Source: JBNJGB01 sp051747385 (GTDB lineage Bacteria; Myxococcota_A; UBA9042; PHBI01; JACKFB01). Taken from it: 64,000 bases of DNA. The position numbers and the translations under genes are program-made. Each line of letters starts with the position of its first letter. Position 1 is the stretch's first letter. Below the pieces are notes generated by a model, which saw only the letters and a program-made list of their open reading frames with translations, made no database searches and was not told where the DNA came from. This document shows, one piece after another, positions 18,218 to 26,925 of the stretch. Location: assembly GCA_051747385.1 (NCBI GenBank), contig JBNJGB010000021.1, positions 1-64,000 of the forward strand, written 5' to 3'.

Positions 18218-20884
18218 CTACGGGCCGGTCAGGGCCTCCTCGGCCTTGCGGTAGAAGGTCTCCACGGCCTGGTCGATGCCGCCGGCGTCGCTGCCGCCGG
18301 CCTGCGCCATGTCGGGGCGGCCGCCGCCTCGCCCGCCGACCAGCTCGGCGAGCTCCTTCACGAGCTTGCCGGCGTGGAGCTTCTCGCTGGCGTCCTTCGT
18401 GGCGGCGACCAGGAGGCTCACCTTCTCCCCGTCGACGCCGGCGAGGAGCACGGCGCCGGAGCCCAGGCGATCGCGCAGGCTCTCGCCGATGCCACGGAGC
18501 TCCTTGCCCGCCACGTCGTCGAGGCGCACGGCCGCCAGGCGGAAGTCGCCCACCTGCTTCGCCTCGTCGACGCTGGAGGCGGCTTTGGCGACCTTGGCCT
18601 CCGTCCGGGCGTCCTCCAGCTCGGAGTGGAGGGCCTTGCGCTCCTCCAGGAGCTTGTCGACGCGCTGGACGACCTGCTCCGGGCTGGTGTGGAGCAGGCC
18701 CGCGGCGGAGCGCAGGAGCGCGTCGCGCTGCTCGACCCAGCGGACGGCGTCCATGCCGGTCACCGCCTCGACGCGGCGCACACCCGACGAGATGGCCTGC
18801 TCGGAGACGATCTTGAACAGGCCGATGTCCCCGGTGGCCTGGACGTGGGTGCCGCCGCAGAGCTCCACGGACTGGCTGCCCACGTGCAGCACCCGCACCT
18901 TGTCGCCGTACTTCTCCTCGAAGAAGGCGATGGCGCCCTTGTCCATGGCCTCGTCGAAGGCGAGGACCTCGGTCTCCACGGGCTCGTTCGCCAGGATCAG
19001 CTCGTTGACGAGCATGTCCACGCGGACGATCTCCTCGTCCTCCATGGCGCCGGTGTGGCTGAAGTCGAAGCGCAGCCGATGCGGCCCCACGAGGGACCCC
19101 CGCTGCCGGACGTGGTCGCCGAGGATCTCGCGCAGGGCGTGGTGCAGCAGGTGCGTCGCGCTGTGGTTCTTCCGGGTGGCGTCCCGGGCGCTGTCGTCCA
19201 CCGCGAGCGCCACCTCGTCGCCCTCCGAGAGGGTGCCGCGCTCCAGCTCTCCGTAGTGCACGACGAGATCGCCGAAGGGCTTCTGCGTGTCGGTGACGCG
19301 CACGAGCACGTCGTCGCCGACCGACAGGGTGCCCACGTCGCCCACCTGGCCGCCGGCCTCGGCGTAGAACGGGGTCCTCGGGGTCACGACCTCGACCTTC
19401 TGGCCCGCCGCCGCGCGGGGAACGCGCTGGCCGTCGACCAGGAGCGCCGAGACGGTGGAGGTGTCGCGCTCCGTGTCGTATCCGACGAACTGCGTCTCCA
19501 GCCCCTCCTCCACGAGGTACTGGTAGGCGGACACGTCGCCGGTGCCGAACTTGCTGGCCGCCCGGGCCCGGGCCCGCTGCTCCTCCATGGCCTCGTCGAA
19601 GCCGGCGTGGTCGTAGGACAGGCCGCGCTCCTCGAGGATGAGACCCGTCAGGTCCGGCGGGAACCCGTGGGTGTCGTAAAGCTCGAAGGCGACACGGCCG
19701 TCCAGGACGCGCCCGCCCTCCTCCTCGAGCCGGGCGACCTCCTCGTCGAGGCGCTTGATGCCCGCGCTGATCGTGCGGCCGAAGCGCTTCTCCTCCTGCA
19801 GCACGATGCGGTGGATCGTATCCGCACCCTCGCGAAGCTCCGGATAGGCGTCGCCCATCATCTCGACGACGTGGGCGGTGGTGTCGACCAGGAAGGGCTC
19901 CTTGATGTCGAGCATCCGGCCGAAGCGGATGGCCCGGCGCATGATCCGCCGCAGCACGTAGCCCCGGCCGTCGTTGTCCGGGTAGACGCCGTCGGCGATG
20001 AGGAAGGCGGTCGCCCGGCTGTGGTCGGCGATGACGCGCAGGGCGGTGTCCACCTCGTCCGCGTCGCCGTAGCGCACGCCGGCGCGCTCGGCCACGCGCT
20101 CCATGATGGGGATGAAGAGGTCCGTGTCGTAGTTGGACGTCTTGCCGCGCAGGACGGCCGCGATGCGCTCGAGGCCCATGCCCGTGTCGATGGACGGCTT
20201 CGGGAGGGCCGTCCGCTTGCCGTCCGGGGCCTGGTCGTACTGCATGAACACCAGGTTCCACAGCTCCAGGTACCGGTTGTCGGCGTCCGGGTGGCCGTAG
20301 GGCAGGTCGCGGCCGTCGGACATCTCCGGGCCCAGGTCGATGTGGATCTCCGAGCACGGCCCGCACGGGCCGGTGTCCCCCATGGCCCAGAAGTTCTCCG
20401 GATCCCGGTGGACGCGCTCCTCGGGGACGCCGATGGTGTCCCTCCAGAGCGCGAAGGCCTCGTCATCCTCCGGGTAGACGCTCACGTGCAGCCTGTCCGC
20501 CGGCAGCCCCAGGACGTCCACGAGGAACTCCCAGGCATACCGGATGGCGCCTTCCTTGAAGTAGTCGCCGAAGCTGAAGTTGCCGAGCATCTCGAAGAAC
20601 GTGTGGTGGCGCGGCGTGCGGCCGACGTTCTCCAGGTCGTTGTGCTTGCCCGACACCCGCAGGCATTTCTGGCAGGACACGGCGCGGTCGTAGTCCACCT
20701 GCCGCGCGCCCACGAAGACGTCCTTGAACTGCACCATCCCCGCGTTGACGAAGTACAGGGTGGGATCGTCCGGCGGGATCAGGGCGTAGCTCCGCACCAC
20801 GCGGTGGCCGCGCTCGGCGAAGAAGTCGTGGAACGCCTGACGGATCTCGTGGGCATTTCGCGGACGATCGATGGTGCTGCTCAC
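18218..20884 (-). CDS. alaS: Alanyl-tRNA synthetase
   Basis: An 888-residue class II synthetase, normal length. GTG 20884 is the start, with AGGAGGA at 20894-20888; it opens 'DRPRNAHEIRQAFHDFFAERGH', the usual N-terminus. Editing-domain zinc ligands are intact: 'HSATHLLHHAL' near 573 and 'CGGTH' near 678. The C-terminal DHHA1 domain ends 'GGRPDMAQAGGSDAGGID'. It charges tRNA-Ala and clears mischarged Ser and Gly. A candidate promoter lies at 20916-20943. Convergent with the ClpX-like gene across a repeat copy. Confidence 0.97.
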   Translation of the reverse strand: MSSTIDRPRNAHEIRQAFHDFFAERGHRVVRSYALIPPDDPTLYFVNAGMVQFKDVFVGARQVDYDRAVSCQKCLRVSGKHNDLENVGRTPRHHTFFEMLGNFSFGDYFKEGAIRYAWEFLVDVLGLPADRLHVSVYPEDDEAFALWRDTIGVPEERVHRDPENFWAMGDTGPCGPCSEIHIDLGPEMSDGRDLPYGHPDADNRYLELWNLVFMQYDQAPDGKRTALPKPSIDTGMGLERIAAVLRGKTSNYDTDLFIPIMERVAERAGVRYGDADEVDTALRVIADHSRATAFLIADGVYPDNDGRGYVLRRIMRRAIRFGRMLDIKEPFLVDTTAHVVEMMGDAYPELREGADTIHRIVLQEEKRFGRTISAGIKRLDEEVARLEEEGGRVLDGRVAFELYDTHGFPPDLTGLILEERGLSYDHAGFDEAMEEQRARARAASKFGTGDVSAYQYLVEEGLETQFVGYDTERDTSTVSALLVDGQRVPRAAAGQKVEVVTPRTPFYAEAGGQVGDVGTLSVGDDVLVRVTDTQKPFGDLVVHYGELERGTLSEGDEVALAVDDSARDATRKNHSATHLLHHALREILGDHVRQRGSLVGPHRLRFDFSHTGAMEDEEIVRVDMLVNELILANEPVETEVLAFDEAMDKGAIAFFEEKYGDKVRVLHVGSQSVELCGGTHVQATGDIGLFKIVSEQAISSGVRRVEAVTGMDAVRWVEQRDALLRSAAGLLHTSPEQVVQRVDKLLEERKALHSELEDARTEAKVAKAASSVDEAKQVGDFRLAAVRLDDVAGKELRGIGESLRDRLGSGAVLLAGVDGEKVSLLVAATKDASEKLHAGKLVKELAELVGGRGGGRPDMAQAGGSDAGGIDQAVETFYRKAEEALTGP

Positions 20885-20915
20885 GGGTCCTCCTGGGACG
20901 TTGCGAGGGGGGAGG

Positions 20916-20943
20916 ATTCTGGCAGGGGCGCGCCGGAGGTCAA
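20916..20943 (-). promoter_or_regulatory. Promoter of alaS
   Basis: On the minus strand TTGACC (20943-20938) and CAGAAT (20921-20916) are 16 bases apart, with a start near 20909 and a 25-base leader containing the strong RBS. Confidence 0.4.
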
Positions 20944-20992
20944 CCACGAGGTGGGCGGCCTCATGTCGGCCCCGCGTGCCCCGGGTCGGCGC

Positions 20993-22066
20993 TCAGTCCT
21001 CGCCGATGCCCTCGAAGCGCATCTTCAGGTTCGCCGCGCTGGTGGCGTTCGCGAGGGCCTCCTCGCGACAGACGCGCCCGTCCTTCCAGAGCCGGTGGAG
21101 GACCTGGTCGAACGTCTGCATCCCGTAGCTCGCGCGCCCCTGGGCGATGGCCATGGGGATCTCGTGCGTGCGGTCCGGGTCCGCGATCAGCTCCCGGATG
21201 AGCTCCGTGCGGATCATGACCTCGCAGGCCGCCGTGCGACCGCCCTGGACGGTACGCACCAGGCGCTGGCTGATCACCGCCTCGAGGATGCTCGCGAGCT
21301 GAAGCCGGACCTGCCCCTGCTGATGCGGCGGGAACAGCCCGATCATCCGGCTGATGGTCTCCATGGCGTCCACCGTGTGCAGCGTGGAGAACACCAGGTG
21401 GCCCGTCTCGGCGGCGTGGATCGCCGTCTCCACGGTCTCCAGGTCGCGGAGCTCCCCGATGAGGATGACGTCCGGATCCTGGCGCAACGCCGCGCGCAGG
21501 GCCGTCGGGAAGCTCCGGGTGTCCCGGCCCACCTCCCGCTGGTTCACGACGGCCCGCTTGTCCCGGAAGACGAACTCGACCGGGTCCTCGATGGTGAGCA
21601 CGTGGCACGGACGGCTCGTATTCACGGCGTCGATCATCGCGGCGAGGGTCGTGGACTTTCCGGAGCCCGTGGCGCCCGTGACCAGGACGATACCCCGCTT
21701 CCTGTCGGCGATATCCCGGAGGACGGGCGGGAGGCCGAGCGCTCCGATGTCGGGGATCCCGGGCGGGATGTGACGCAGGACGAGGCCGATCTCGTCCCGC
21801 TGGCGGAAGGCGTTCACGCGGAAGCGGCCGCAGTCGTCCAGGGTGTAGGCGAAGTCCGCCTCCAGCGTCTCCTCGAACGTACGCTGGGTAGCGCGATCGG
21901 CCAGCTTCGCGATCCAGCGCACCATGAGGTCACCCGTGACGGCGGGGGCGTGCTTCTGGGTCACCAGGTGCCCGTCCTTCCGGAAGTAGGGCGCGCTGCC
22001 CACCTTGAGGTGCACGTCCGAGATCCCGTGGTCGACTGCGAATCGCAGGATCTGCTCGATGTCCAT
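20993..22066 (-). CDS. pilT: PilT-type retraction ATPase
   Basis: A 357-residue secretion ATPase of the PilT subfamily, starting at ATG 22066 behind GGGGGA. It opens 'MDIEQILRFAVDHGISDVHLKVGSAP', then has Walker A 'GATGSGKSTT' near 125, an Asp box, 'HVLTIEDPVEFVF', Walker B 'DPDVILIGELRDLET' and the His box 'TGHLVFSTLHT'. Residues 260-340 show the PilT C-terminal arrangement, but the usual 'AIRNLIRE' reads 'ELIRELIADPDRTHEIPMAIAQG'. It would disassemble type IV pilus fibres. No other pilus gene is nearby. It may be PilT or the related PilU. Confidence 0.85.
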   Translation of the reverse strand: MDIEQILRFAVDHGISDVHLKVGSAPYFRKDGHLVTQKHAPAVTGDLMVRWIAKLADRATQRTFEETLEADFAYTLDDCGRFRVNAFRQRDEIGLVLRHIPPGIPDIGALGLPPVLRDIADRKRGIVLVTGATGSGKSTTLAAMIDAVNTSRPCHVLTIEDPVEFVFRDKRAVVNQREVGRDTRSFPTALRAALRQDPDVILIGELRDLETVETAIHAAETGHLVFSTLHTVDAMETISRMIGLFPPHQQGQVRLQLASILEAVISQRLVRTVQGGRTAACEVMIRTELIRELIADPDRTHEIPMAIAQGRASYGMQTFDQVLHRLWKDGRVCREEALANATSAANLKMRFEGIGED

Positions 22067-22167
22067 CGTTCCCCCTTCGGACCGGGGGGAAGGAAGCCAC
22101 ATCGCGGACCTGACTGTGAAGCGGGGCAGTGCCGGCGGCCATAACCGCTCGACCGCCCGAGGCATGA

Positions 22168-22205
22168 ATCTCGCGCAAAGACGCGAAGACGCAAAGGGAA
22201 GGCGG
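22168..22205 (-). repeat. Fragment of repeat module A
   Basis: 'ctcgcgcaaagacgcgaagacgcaaaggga' matches the right-hand arm of the module as read in the reverse copies. The rest of the module is missing, so it is a remnant. Confidence 0.55.
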
Positions 22206-22267
22206 GCTCTCGCGGCGTCCCGTCCTCGTAGAGGCCCGCGAGGGGGGCAGCGGCGTGGGTTCGCCTG

Positions 22268-22432
22268 GCCGTTGGCCACGACTCAGTGAGAGGCGGCGCG
22301 TGGTCGTGGACCTGGTCGGGCTCGGCATGCTCGGCGTTCCGGTCCCATCGGGATTGGACTCTGGACCGGGCCTCGTCGTGCTGCCGACCACGGCGGATCG
22401 GGAAGTGACCGCCGGAGACGGCGGTTGTACTG
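22268..22432 (+). repeat. Intergenic repeat module C, second copy
   Basis: Shares ordered blocks with 2040-2160, with about 50 extra bases before the final 'gaagtgaccgccgg.gacggc' block. Confidence 0.55.
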
Positions 22433-22485
22433 CATCTTCCCCGTGTCCTCCGCGCCTTTGCGGCTTGGCGCGAGCCCTTTGGTGC
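22424..22485 (+). repeat. Intergenic repeat module B, second copy
   Basis: 'tgtactgcatctt' then 'ctccgcgcctttgcggcttggcgcgagccc' matches 2398-2456. Module A is missing between C and B here, whereas it is present at 2.1-2.4 kb. Confidence 0.55.
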
Positions 22486-22495
22486 CGGGGACGGT

Positions 22496-23548
22496 CTACG
22501 AGCCGGTGGCCTCGGCGGCCTCCTCGGCGGGCTGGTCGGCCGCCGCGGGACGCTTCAGGCCGTGGTGGTCCAGGACGGCGGCCTCGATGGTCTCGGCCAG
22601 ATCCGGGTTCTCCTGGAGCATCCGCTTCACGTTGTCGCGGCCCTGGCCCAGGCGCTCGTCGCCGTAGGAGAACCAGGAGCCCGACTTCTCGATGATCCCC
22701 AGGTCGACGGCCATGTCGAGGATCGAGCCCTCGCGGCTGATCCCCTCGCCGTACATGATGTCGAACTCCACCTGCCGGAAGGGCGGCGCGAGCTTGTTCT
22801 TCACCACCTTGACGCGGGTCCGGTTGCCCACGACGTCCTGGCCGTTCTTCAGCGCGCCGATGCGGCGGATGTCCAGGCGCACCGAGCAGTAGAACTTCAG
22901 GGCGTTGCCGCCGGTGGTCGTCTCGGGGTTGCCGAACATCACCCCGATCTTCATGCGGATCTGGTTGATGAAGATCACGCACGTCTTGCTCTTGGAGATG
23001 GAGCCCGCGAGCTTCCGGAGCGCCTGGGACATGAGCCGCGCCTGCAGCCCCATGTGGCTGTCGCCCATCTCGCCCTCGATCTCCGCCTTCGGGACCAGGG
23101 CCGCCACCGAGTCCACCACCAGGATGTCGATGGCGTTGGACTTCACGAGCATGTCGACGATCTCGAGCGCCTGCTCGCCGAAGTCCGGCTGGGAGACCAG
23201 GAGCTCGTCGGTCTTCACGCCCAGCTTCCGGGCGTAGGCCAGGTCCAGGGCGTGCTCCGCGTCGACGAAGGCCGCCACGCCGCCGCTCTTCTGCGCGTTG
23301 GCCACCGCGTGGAGCGCCAGGGTCGTCTTGCCCGACGACTCCGGGCCATAGACCTCGACGACGCGGCCCTTGGGGATGCCGCCCACGCCCAGGGCGATGT
23401 CCAGCCCCAGCGAGCCGGTCGGGATGGCGGGCACCTCCGGCATCGGCGCGTCCGCGCCCAGACGCATGATGCTGCCCTTGCCGAACTGGCGCTCGATGGC
23501 GCTGATGGTCAGATCGAGCTGCTTGTCTCGGGACATCTCCCGGGCCAT
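22496..23548 (-). CDS. recA: RecA recombinase
   Basis: A 350-residue RecA, normal length. I chose ATG 23548; a TTG at 23554 would add two residues. Motifs are complete: 'ALGVGGIPKGRVVEVYGPESSGKTT' (Walker A near 65-72), 'VDAEHALD', 'ILVVDSVAALVPKAEIEGE' (Walker B), 'FINQIRMKIGVMFGNPETTTGGNALKFYCS' and an acidic/alanine-rich C-terminus. It drives homologous recombination and triggers LexA self-cleavage. Upstream is a TTGACA box overlapping a TGTACA palindrome. cinA follows in the usual neighbourhood, 87 bases upstream on the same strand. Confidence 0.98.
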   Translation of the reverse strand: MAREMSRDKQLDLTISAIERQFGKGSIMRLGADAPMPEVPAIPTGSLGLDIALGVGGIPKGRVVEVYGPESSGKTTLALHAVANAQKSGGVAAFVDAEHALDLAYARKLGVKTDELLVSQPDFGEQALEIVDMLVKSNAIDILVVDSVAALVPKAEIEGEMGDSHMGLQARLMSQALRKLAGSISKSKTCVIFINQIRMKIGVMFGNPETTTGGNALKFYCSVRLDIRRIGALKNGQDVVGNRTRVKVVKNKLAPPFRQVEFDIMYGEGISREGSILDMAVDLGIIEKSGSWFSYGDERLGQGRDNVKRMLQENPDLAETIEAAVLDHHGLKRPAAADQPAEEAAEATGS

Positions 23549-23610
23549 CTCCAACCTCGTCGTGTGGCGTGATCGTGGACGGCGTCGCCCACCGCGACGC
23601 CGCCAGCACA

Positions 23611-23640
23611 GTCCTCACGCACTACTGTACATTTGTCAAG
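23611..23640 (-). promoter_or_regulatory. Candidate recA promoter/operator
   Basis: On the minus strand TTGACA (23639-23634) is immediately followed by AATGTACAGTAG with the palindrome TGTACA (23631-23626). The -10 at the right distance is poor. The AT-rich stretch stands out in its surroundings and is where a damage regulator would bind, but it does not match the LexA boxes I know from Myxococcus, Geobacter or Escherichia. Confidence 0.25.
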
Positions 23641-24877
23641 CGTCGTGCGCGAGGGCTCTTCGTACCATGTCCAGGGCGACGTACGCGGAGACCTCTCGAT
23701 TCCGCGTCCGGCCGAAGGGGAGGCGGCGCATGCGGTGGACCGTCCCGCCCGGGCCGGCGACGGCGAAGTGGACCGTGCCGACGGGCTTCGCCTCCGTCCC
23801 GCCGGAGGGGCCGGCGATGCCCGTGATCGAGACGCCGTAGTCCGCGCCGGCGGCCTCTCGGATGCCCTCCGCCATGGCCCGCGCCACCTCCTCGCTCACG
23901 GCGCCGTGGGCCTCGAGAAGCGCCGCGGGGATCCCCAGGCGGCGCTCCTTCGCGTCGTTGGAGTAGGTGACGGCGCCCTCCAGGAAGGCGGCCGAGACCC
24001 CCGACACGTCCGTGATCAGCTTGCTCACCAACCCGCCCGTGCAGCTCTCCGCGGTGGCCAGGGTCCTGCCCCGCTCGAGGAGCGTCGAGGCCACCACCTC
24101 GGCCAGGGAGCGGCGGGGATCCTCGGTGTAGACGATGTCCCCGAGGCGCTCCCGCACATCGGCGGCGACCGCCTCCAGGAGATCGGCGCCCGCCTCCGGG
24201 TCCGGATCCGCGACGTGCAGCGTGACGTGGATCTCGGGGAAGTGCGCCCGGTAGGCCACCCGGAGGTGCTCGTGCGCCGGCATCCCCTCCAGGAGGGTGG
24301 CCACCTGGGACTCGGTCTTCCCGAAGGTCTTGAACACGTGGCTCCGCACCGGCCGCACGGGGGCGTGGACCTCCAGCCACGGGAGCAGGTGATCCCGCGT
24401 CAGCCTGTCCAGCTCGGCCGGGACGCCCGGGAAGAGGAAGAAGGTCGTCCGCGCGTGCACCATCCGAACGCCGGGCGCCGTCCCCACCGGGTTGTCCAGC
24501 GTCTCGGCGCCCTCGGGCACCATGGCCTGGCGGGCGTTGTTCGGCGTGAACGGCAGGCCGCGGCGCTCGAAGCGGGCCCGGATGCGCTCCAGGGTCGCCG
24601 CGTCCTCCACCAGCGGCAGGCCGGCGTAGTCCGCCGCGCAGGCGATGGTCAGGTCGTCCTCCGTGGGGCCGAGGCCGCCGGTGACCAGCACGAGGTCCGC
24701 CCGGTCCCCCGCCAGGCGCAGGGCCTCCACCACGGCGGCCGGGTCGTCGGGCACCGTCTGCCCCGCCTGCAGCCCCAGCCCCTGCTCGCGGAGCAGGCGC
24801 CCGAGGCGCGCGGTGTTCGTGTCGGCCAGATCCCCGTTGAGGAGCTCGCTGCCGACGACCAGCACCTCGATCCGCAT
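23636..24877 (-). CDS. cinA: CinA family protein (competence/damage-inducible)
   Basis: A 413-residue two-domain CinA. Residues 1-170 are the MoaB/MogA-like COG1058 domain ('EVLVVGSELLNGDLADTNT', 'VLVTGGLGPTEDDLT'). Residues 250-413 are the NMN-deamidase domain ('TLATAESCTGGLVSKLITDVSGVSAAFLEGAVTYSN...SITGIAGPSGGT..KPVGTV'). In CinA proteins the two parts act as ADP-ribose pyrophosphatase and NMN amidohydrolase for pyridine nucleotide recycling. The ATG at 24877 shares one base with the stop of the upstream secreted-protein gene (TGATG). It lies upstream of recA in the same orientation, a common arrangement. Confidence 0.93.
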   Translation of the reverse strand: MRIEVLVVGSELLNGDLADTNTARLGRLLREQGLGLQAGQTVPDDPAAVVEALRLAGDRADLVLVTGGLGPTEDDLTIACAADYAGLPLVEDAATLERIRARFERRGLPFTPNNARQAMVPEGAETLDNPVGTAPGVRMVHARTTFFLFPGVPAELDRLTRDHLLPWLEVHAPVRPVRSHVFKTFGKTESQVATLLEGMPAHEHLRVAYRAHFPEIHVTLHVADPDPEAGADLLEAVAADVRERLGDIVYTEDPRRSLAEVVASTLLERGRTLATAESCTGGLVSKLITDVSGVSAAFLEGAVTYSNDAKERRLGIPAALLEAHGAVSEEVARAMAEGIREAAGADYGVSITGIAGPSGGTEAKPVGTVHFAVAGPGGTVHRMRRLPFGRTRNREVSAYVALDMVRRALAHDA

Positions 24878-25422
24878 CAGTCCCCGGCGGTCTGCTTCGC
24901 CGTGCCCGCGACGCGCTCGGCCAGCTCGCCGGTGCCCGAGCCCTCCTGCGGGCCGATGGCGCTGACCGTGATCAGGACGTCCGCGGCCACCAGGGCCACC
25001 ATGTCCACGGCCACCTCGCGCTCGCCGGCCGTAAGCGTCCCGGCGAGCCTCCGCCCCTCGAAGCCCTCGGCGCCGTCCCACGCGTCGCCGAGCTTCAGGT
25101 CCAGGGCGCTGCCGGCCTCCTTCGAGGACGCGACGATGTTGTCCTTGATGCGCTCCCAGTCGATGTCCTCGATGTCCTGCGGGCCCTCCTCGACCGCCAG
25201 GATCAGCAGGCCGAAGGGGACGTCTGCGTCCGGGTCCGGAGCCCGCTCGAGGACGGCGACGGCCTCGTCGTGCCGCGTCTCCTTCCAGTCCGGAGCCTCG
25301 AAGGTCACGCCGCCCCGCGCCTCGAGGCGGACCTCCGTCGTCCCGCCCTCGTCCGACTGGGCGGAGGCCCGGGCGGGCACGAGGAGGAGGATGGCGGCGA
25401 CGGCGAAGAGTGCGTGCTTCAT
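24877..25422 (-). CDS. Secreted protein of unknown function
   Basis: A 181-residue exported protein. ATG 25422 ('MKHALFAVAAILLLVPARASAQS') gives a signal peptide cleaved near residue 22 and follows GCGAGGA; the track start at 25470 adds an implausible Arg-rich lead. The mature part is acidic, with 'GGVTFEAPDWKETRHDEAVAVLER' resembling the start of small periplasmic domains that compare a hydrophobic core of beta strands (PsbP/DUF1795-like). It is co-translated with cinA by a one-base overlap. No motif indicates an activity. Confidence 0.6.
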   Translation of the reverse strand: MKHALFAVAAILLLVPARASAQSDEGGTTEVRLEARGGVTFEAPDWKETRHDEAVAVLERAPDPDADVPFGLLILAVEEGPQDIEDIDWERIKDNIVASSKEAGSALDLKLGDAWDGAEGFEGRRLAGTLTAGEREVAVDMVALVAADVLITVSAIGPQEGSGTGELAERVAGTAKQTAGD

Positions 25423-25501
25423 GGGATGTTCCTCGCAGGATCGCGTGGGACGTGCGGTCCCGTATCCCACGGCGCCCGGAGGGGATCAAGCATCCGCCCG
25501 G

Positions 25502-26896
25502 TCAACGGGGACGGGCGGGCGCGAGGCTCTCGTAGAGGTCCAGGTAGCGTCGCGCGGGCTCCCTCCAGCCCACCGGACGGGCCATGGCGCGCGCCCGGAC
25601 CTCGGCCCAGGGTTCCCCGTCCCGCCACAGGCCCTGGGCCCGGCCCATGGCCTCGGAGAGGGCCTCCGGGGTCGGCGCTTCGAAGACGAAGCCCCAGCCG
25701 CCGTCCTCCACGTCCCGCACCGTGTCCGCGAGGCCGCCGGTGCGGCGCACGAGGGGCACGGCGCCGGCGTACATGGCGTGGAGCTGGACCATGCCGCAGG
25801 GCTCGAAGCGGCTGGGGACGCACACGACGTCCACCCCGGCGTAGATCCGCGCGGCCAGGCCCGGGTCGAAGTCGTTCACGAAGGCCACGCGGTCCGGGTG
25901 GGCGCGGGCGAGGCGACGCAGTCCGTCCGCGAGCCTCCGCTCCCCGCTGCCCAGGATCACCGCGCCGCAACCGGCCTCGATCCAGCGCGGGGCCGCCTCC
26001 ACGAAGAGGTCCACGCCCTTCTGGCCGGTCAGCCGAGAGACCATGCCGAACAGGGGCCCGTCGGTCGGCGACGCGATGCCCAGGGACTCGCAGAGGTCCC
26101 GGCGCCGCGCCGCCAGTCCCTCCGGCTTCGGGCGGGGGCCGGGCGGTCGGATGCCGTTGACGATGCCCACGAGGTGCTCGCGCCTCCAGCGGAACAGGGG
26201 CGCCAGGTCCCAGCCGCCCTCGTCCGAGGTCAGCTCTCGCGCGTAGGTCGGGCTGACCGTGGCCAGCACGTCCGCGAACTGAAGCCCCGCCTTGAGAGGG
26301 TTGATGGCGTCGTGGTGGAGGATCCCGTCCATCCTGAGGTACTCCGGCGGCAGGCCCGTGATCGGCAGGGCGTCGGTCGGGAACGCGCCCTGATAGGCGA
26401 GGTTGTGCACGCTGCACACCACCGGGATCCGGACGCCGGCGGCCTCCAGGAGGGGCGCCACGAGCCCCGCGTGCCAGTCGTGGACGTGCACGACGTCCGG
26501 GGGCGCGTCCTGCTCCGCGATCCAGGCCGCCACGGCCCTCGAGAAGGCCGCGAAGCGCACGGGGTTGTCGGAGTAGGCCGTGCCGGGCGGCCCGTAGGCG
26601 TGCGGCCGGTCGAACCACGCCGGCTCCGCCAGGAGGACGATCTCCACGCCGTCCCGGACGAAGCGGACCTCGTCGAAGCGCGCCGGCCCCCAGGGCATGT
26701 GCACCTCGGGGCCGGGGCGGCGCGCCCCCTCGACGGACTCCTGGGCGGCCCGATAGCCGGGCAGCACGACGCGCACGACGGCGCCCTCCTCGACCTGGGC
26801 CGCGGGGAGGCCGGCCATGACCTCTCCCAGGCCGCCGGTGTGGAGGAGATCCGCGTGCTCCGCGGCGACGTGGACGACGTGCTGAGCCTCGACCAT
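25502..26896 (-). CDS. glgA: Glycogen synthase (GT5)
   Basis: A 464-residue GT5 glycogen synthase that adds ADP-glucose to alpha-1,4-glucan. The start is ATG 26896. The N-terminal nucleotide-sugar motif, usually K-T/V-G-G-L, reads 'HTGGLGEVMAGLP': the Lys is His. Other motifs are normal: 'VVHVHDWHAGLVAPLLEA', 'SVHNLAYQG', 'GMVSRLTGQKGVDL' and the C-terminal catalytic block 'SRFEPCGMVQLHAMYAGAVPLVRRTGGLADTV'. It is 29 bases downstream of glgC, so glgC-glgA is an operon. Confidence 0.92.
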   Translation of the reverse strand: MVEAQHVVHVAAEHADLLHTGGLGEVMAGLPAAQVEEGAVVRVVLPGYRAAQESVEGARRPGPEVHMPWGPARFDEVRFVRDGVEIVLLAEPAWFDRPHAYGPPGTAYSDNPVRFAAFSRAVAAWIAEQDAPPDVVHVHDWHAGLVAPLLEAAGVRIPVVCSVHNLAYQGAFPTDALPITGLPPEYLRMDGILHHDAINPLKAGLQFADVLATVSPTYARELTSDEGGWDLAPLFRWRREHLVGIVNGIRPPGPRPKPEGLAARRRDLCESLGIASPTDGPLFGMVSRLTGQKGVDLFVEAAPRWIEAGCGAVILGSGERRLADGLRRLARAHPDRVAFVNDFDPGLAARIYAGVDVVCVPSRFEPCGMVQLHAMYAGAVPLVRRTGGLADTVRDVEDGGWGFVFEAPTPEALSEAMGRAQGLWRDGEPWAEVRARAMARPVGWREPARRYLDLYESLAPARPR

Positions 26897-26925
26897 GCGC
26901 TGGGCGCGCCCCTTTGCCCCGGGTG

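Larger units (their letters stand above)
22067..22495. other. 429-base intergenic region with repeat fragments
   Basis: It lies between the 3' end of recA and the 5' end of pilT, both on the minus strand. It contains a 40-base fragment of module A (22168-22205, reverse), module C (22268-22432) and module B (22424-22485), described separately. No gene is visible. Confidence 0.6.

Noticed and set aside
18161..22144. A 1327-codon open frame on the plus strand opposite alaS and pilT
   Set aside because: Both genes on the minus strand have full sets of family motifs. The opposite frame is open only because GC-rich codons rarely make stops.
23621..23640. LexA box upstream of recA
   Set aside because: TGTACA is a palindrome but does not match the SOS boxes known to me from related lineages; kept only as a low-confidence regulatory feature.
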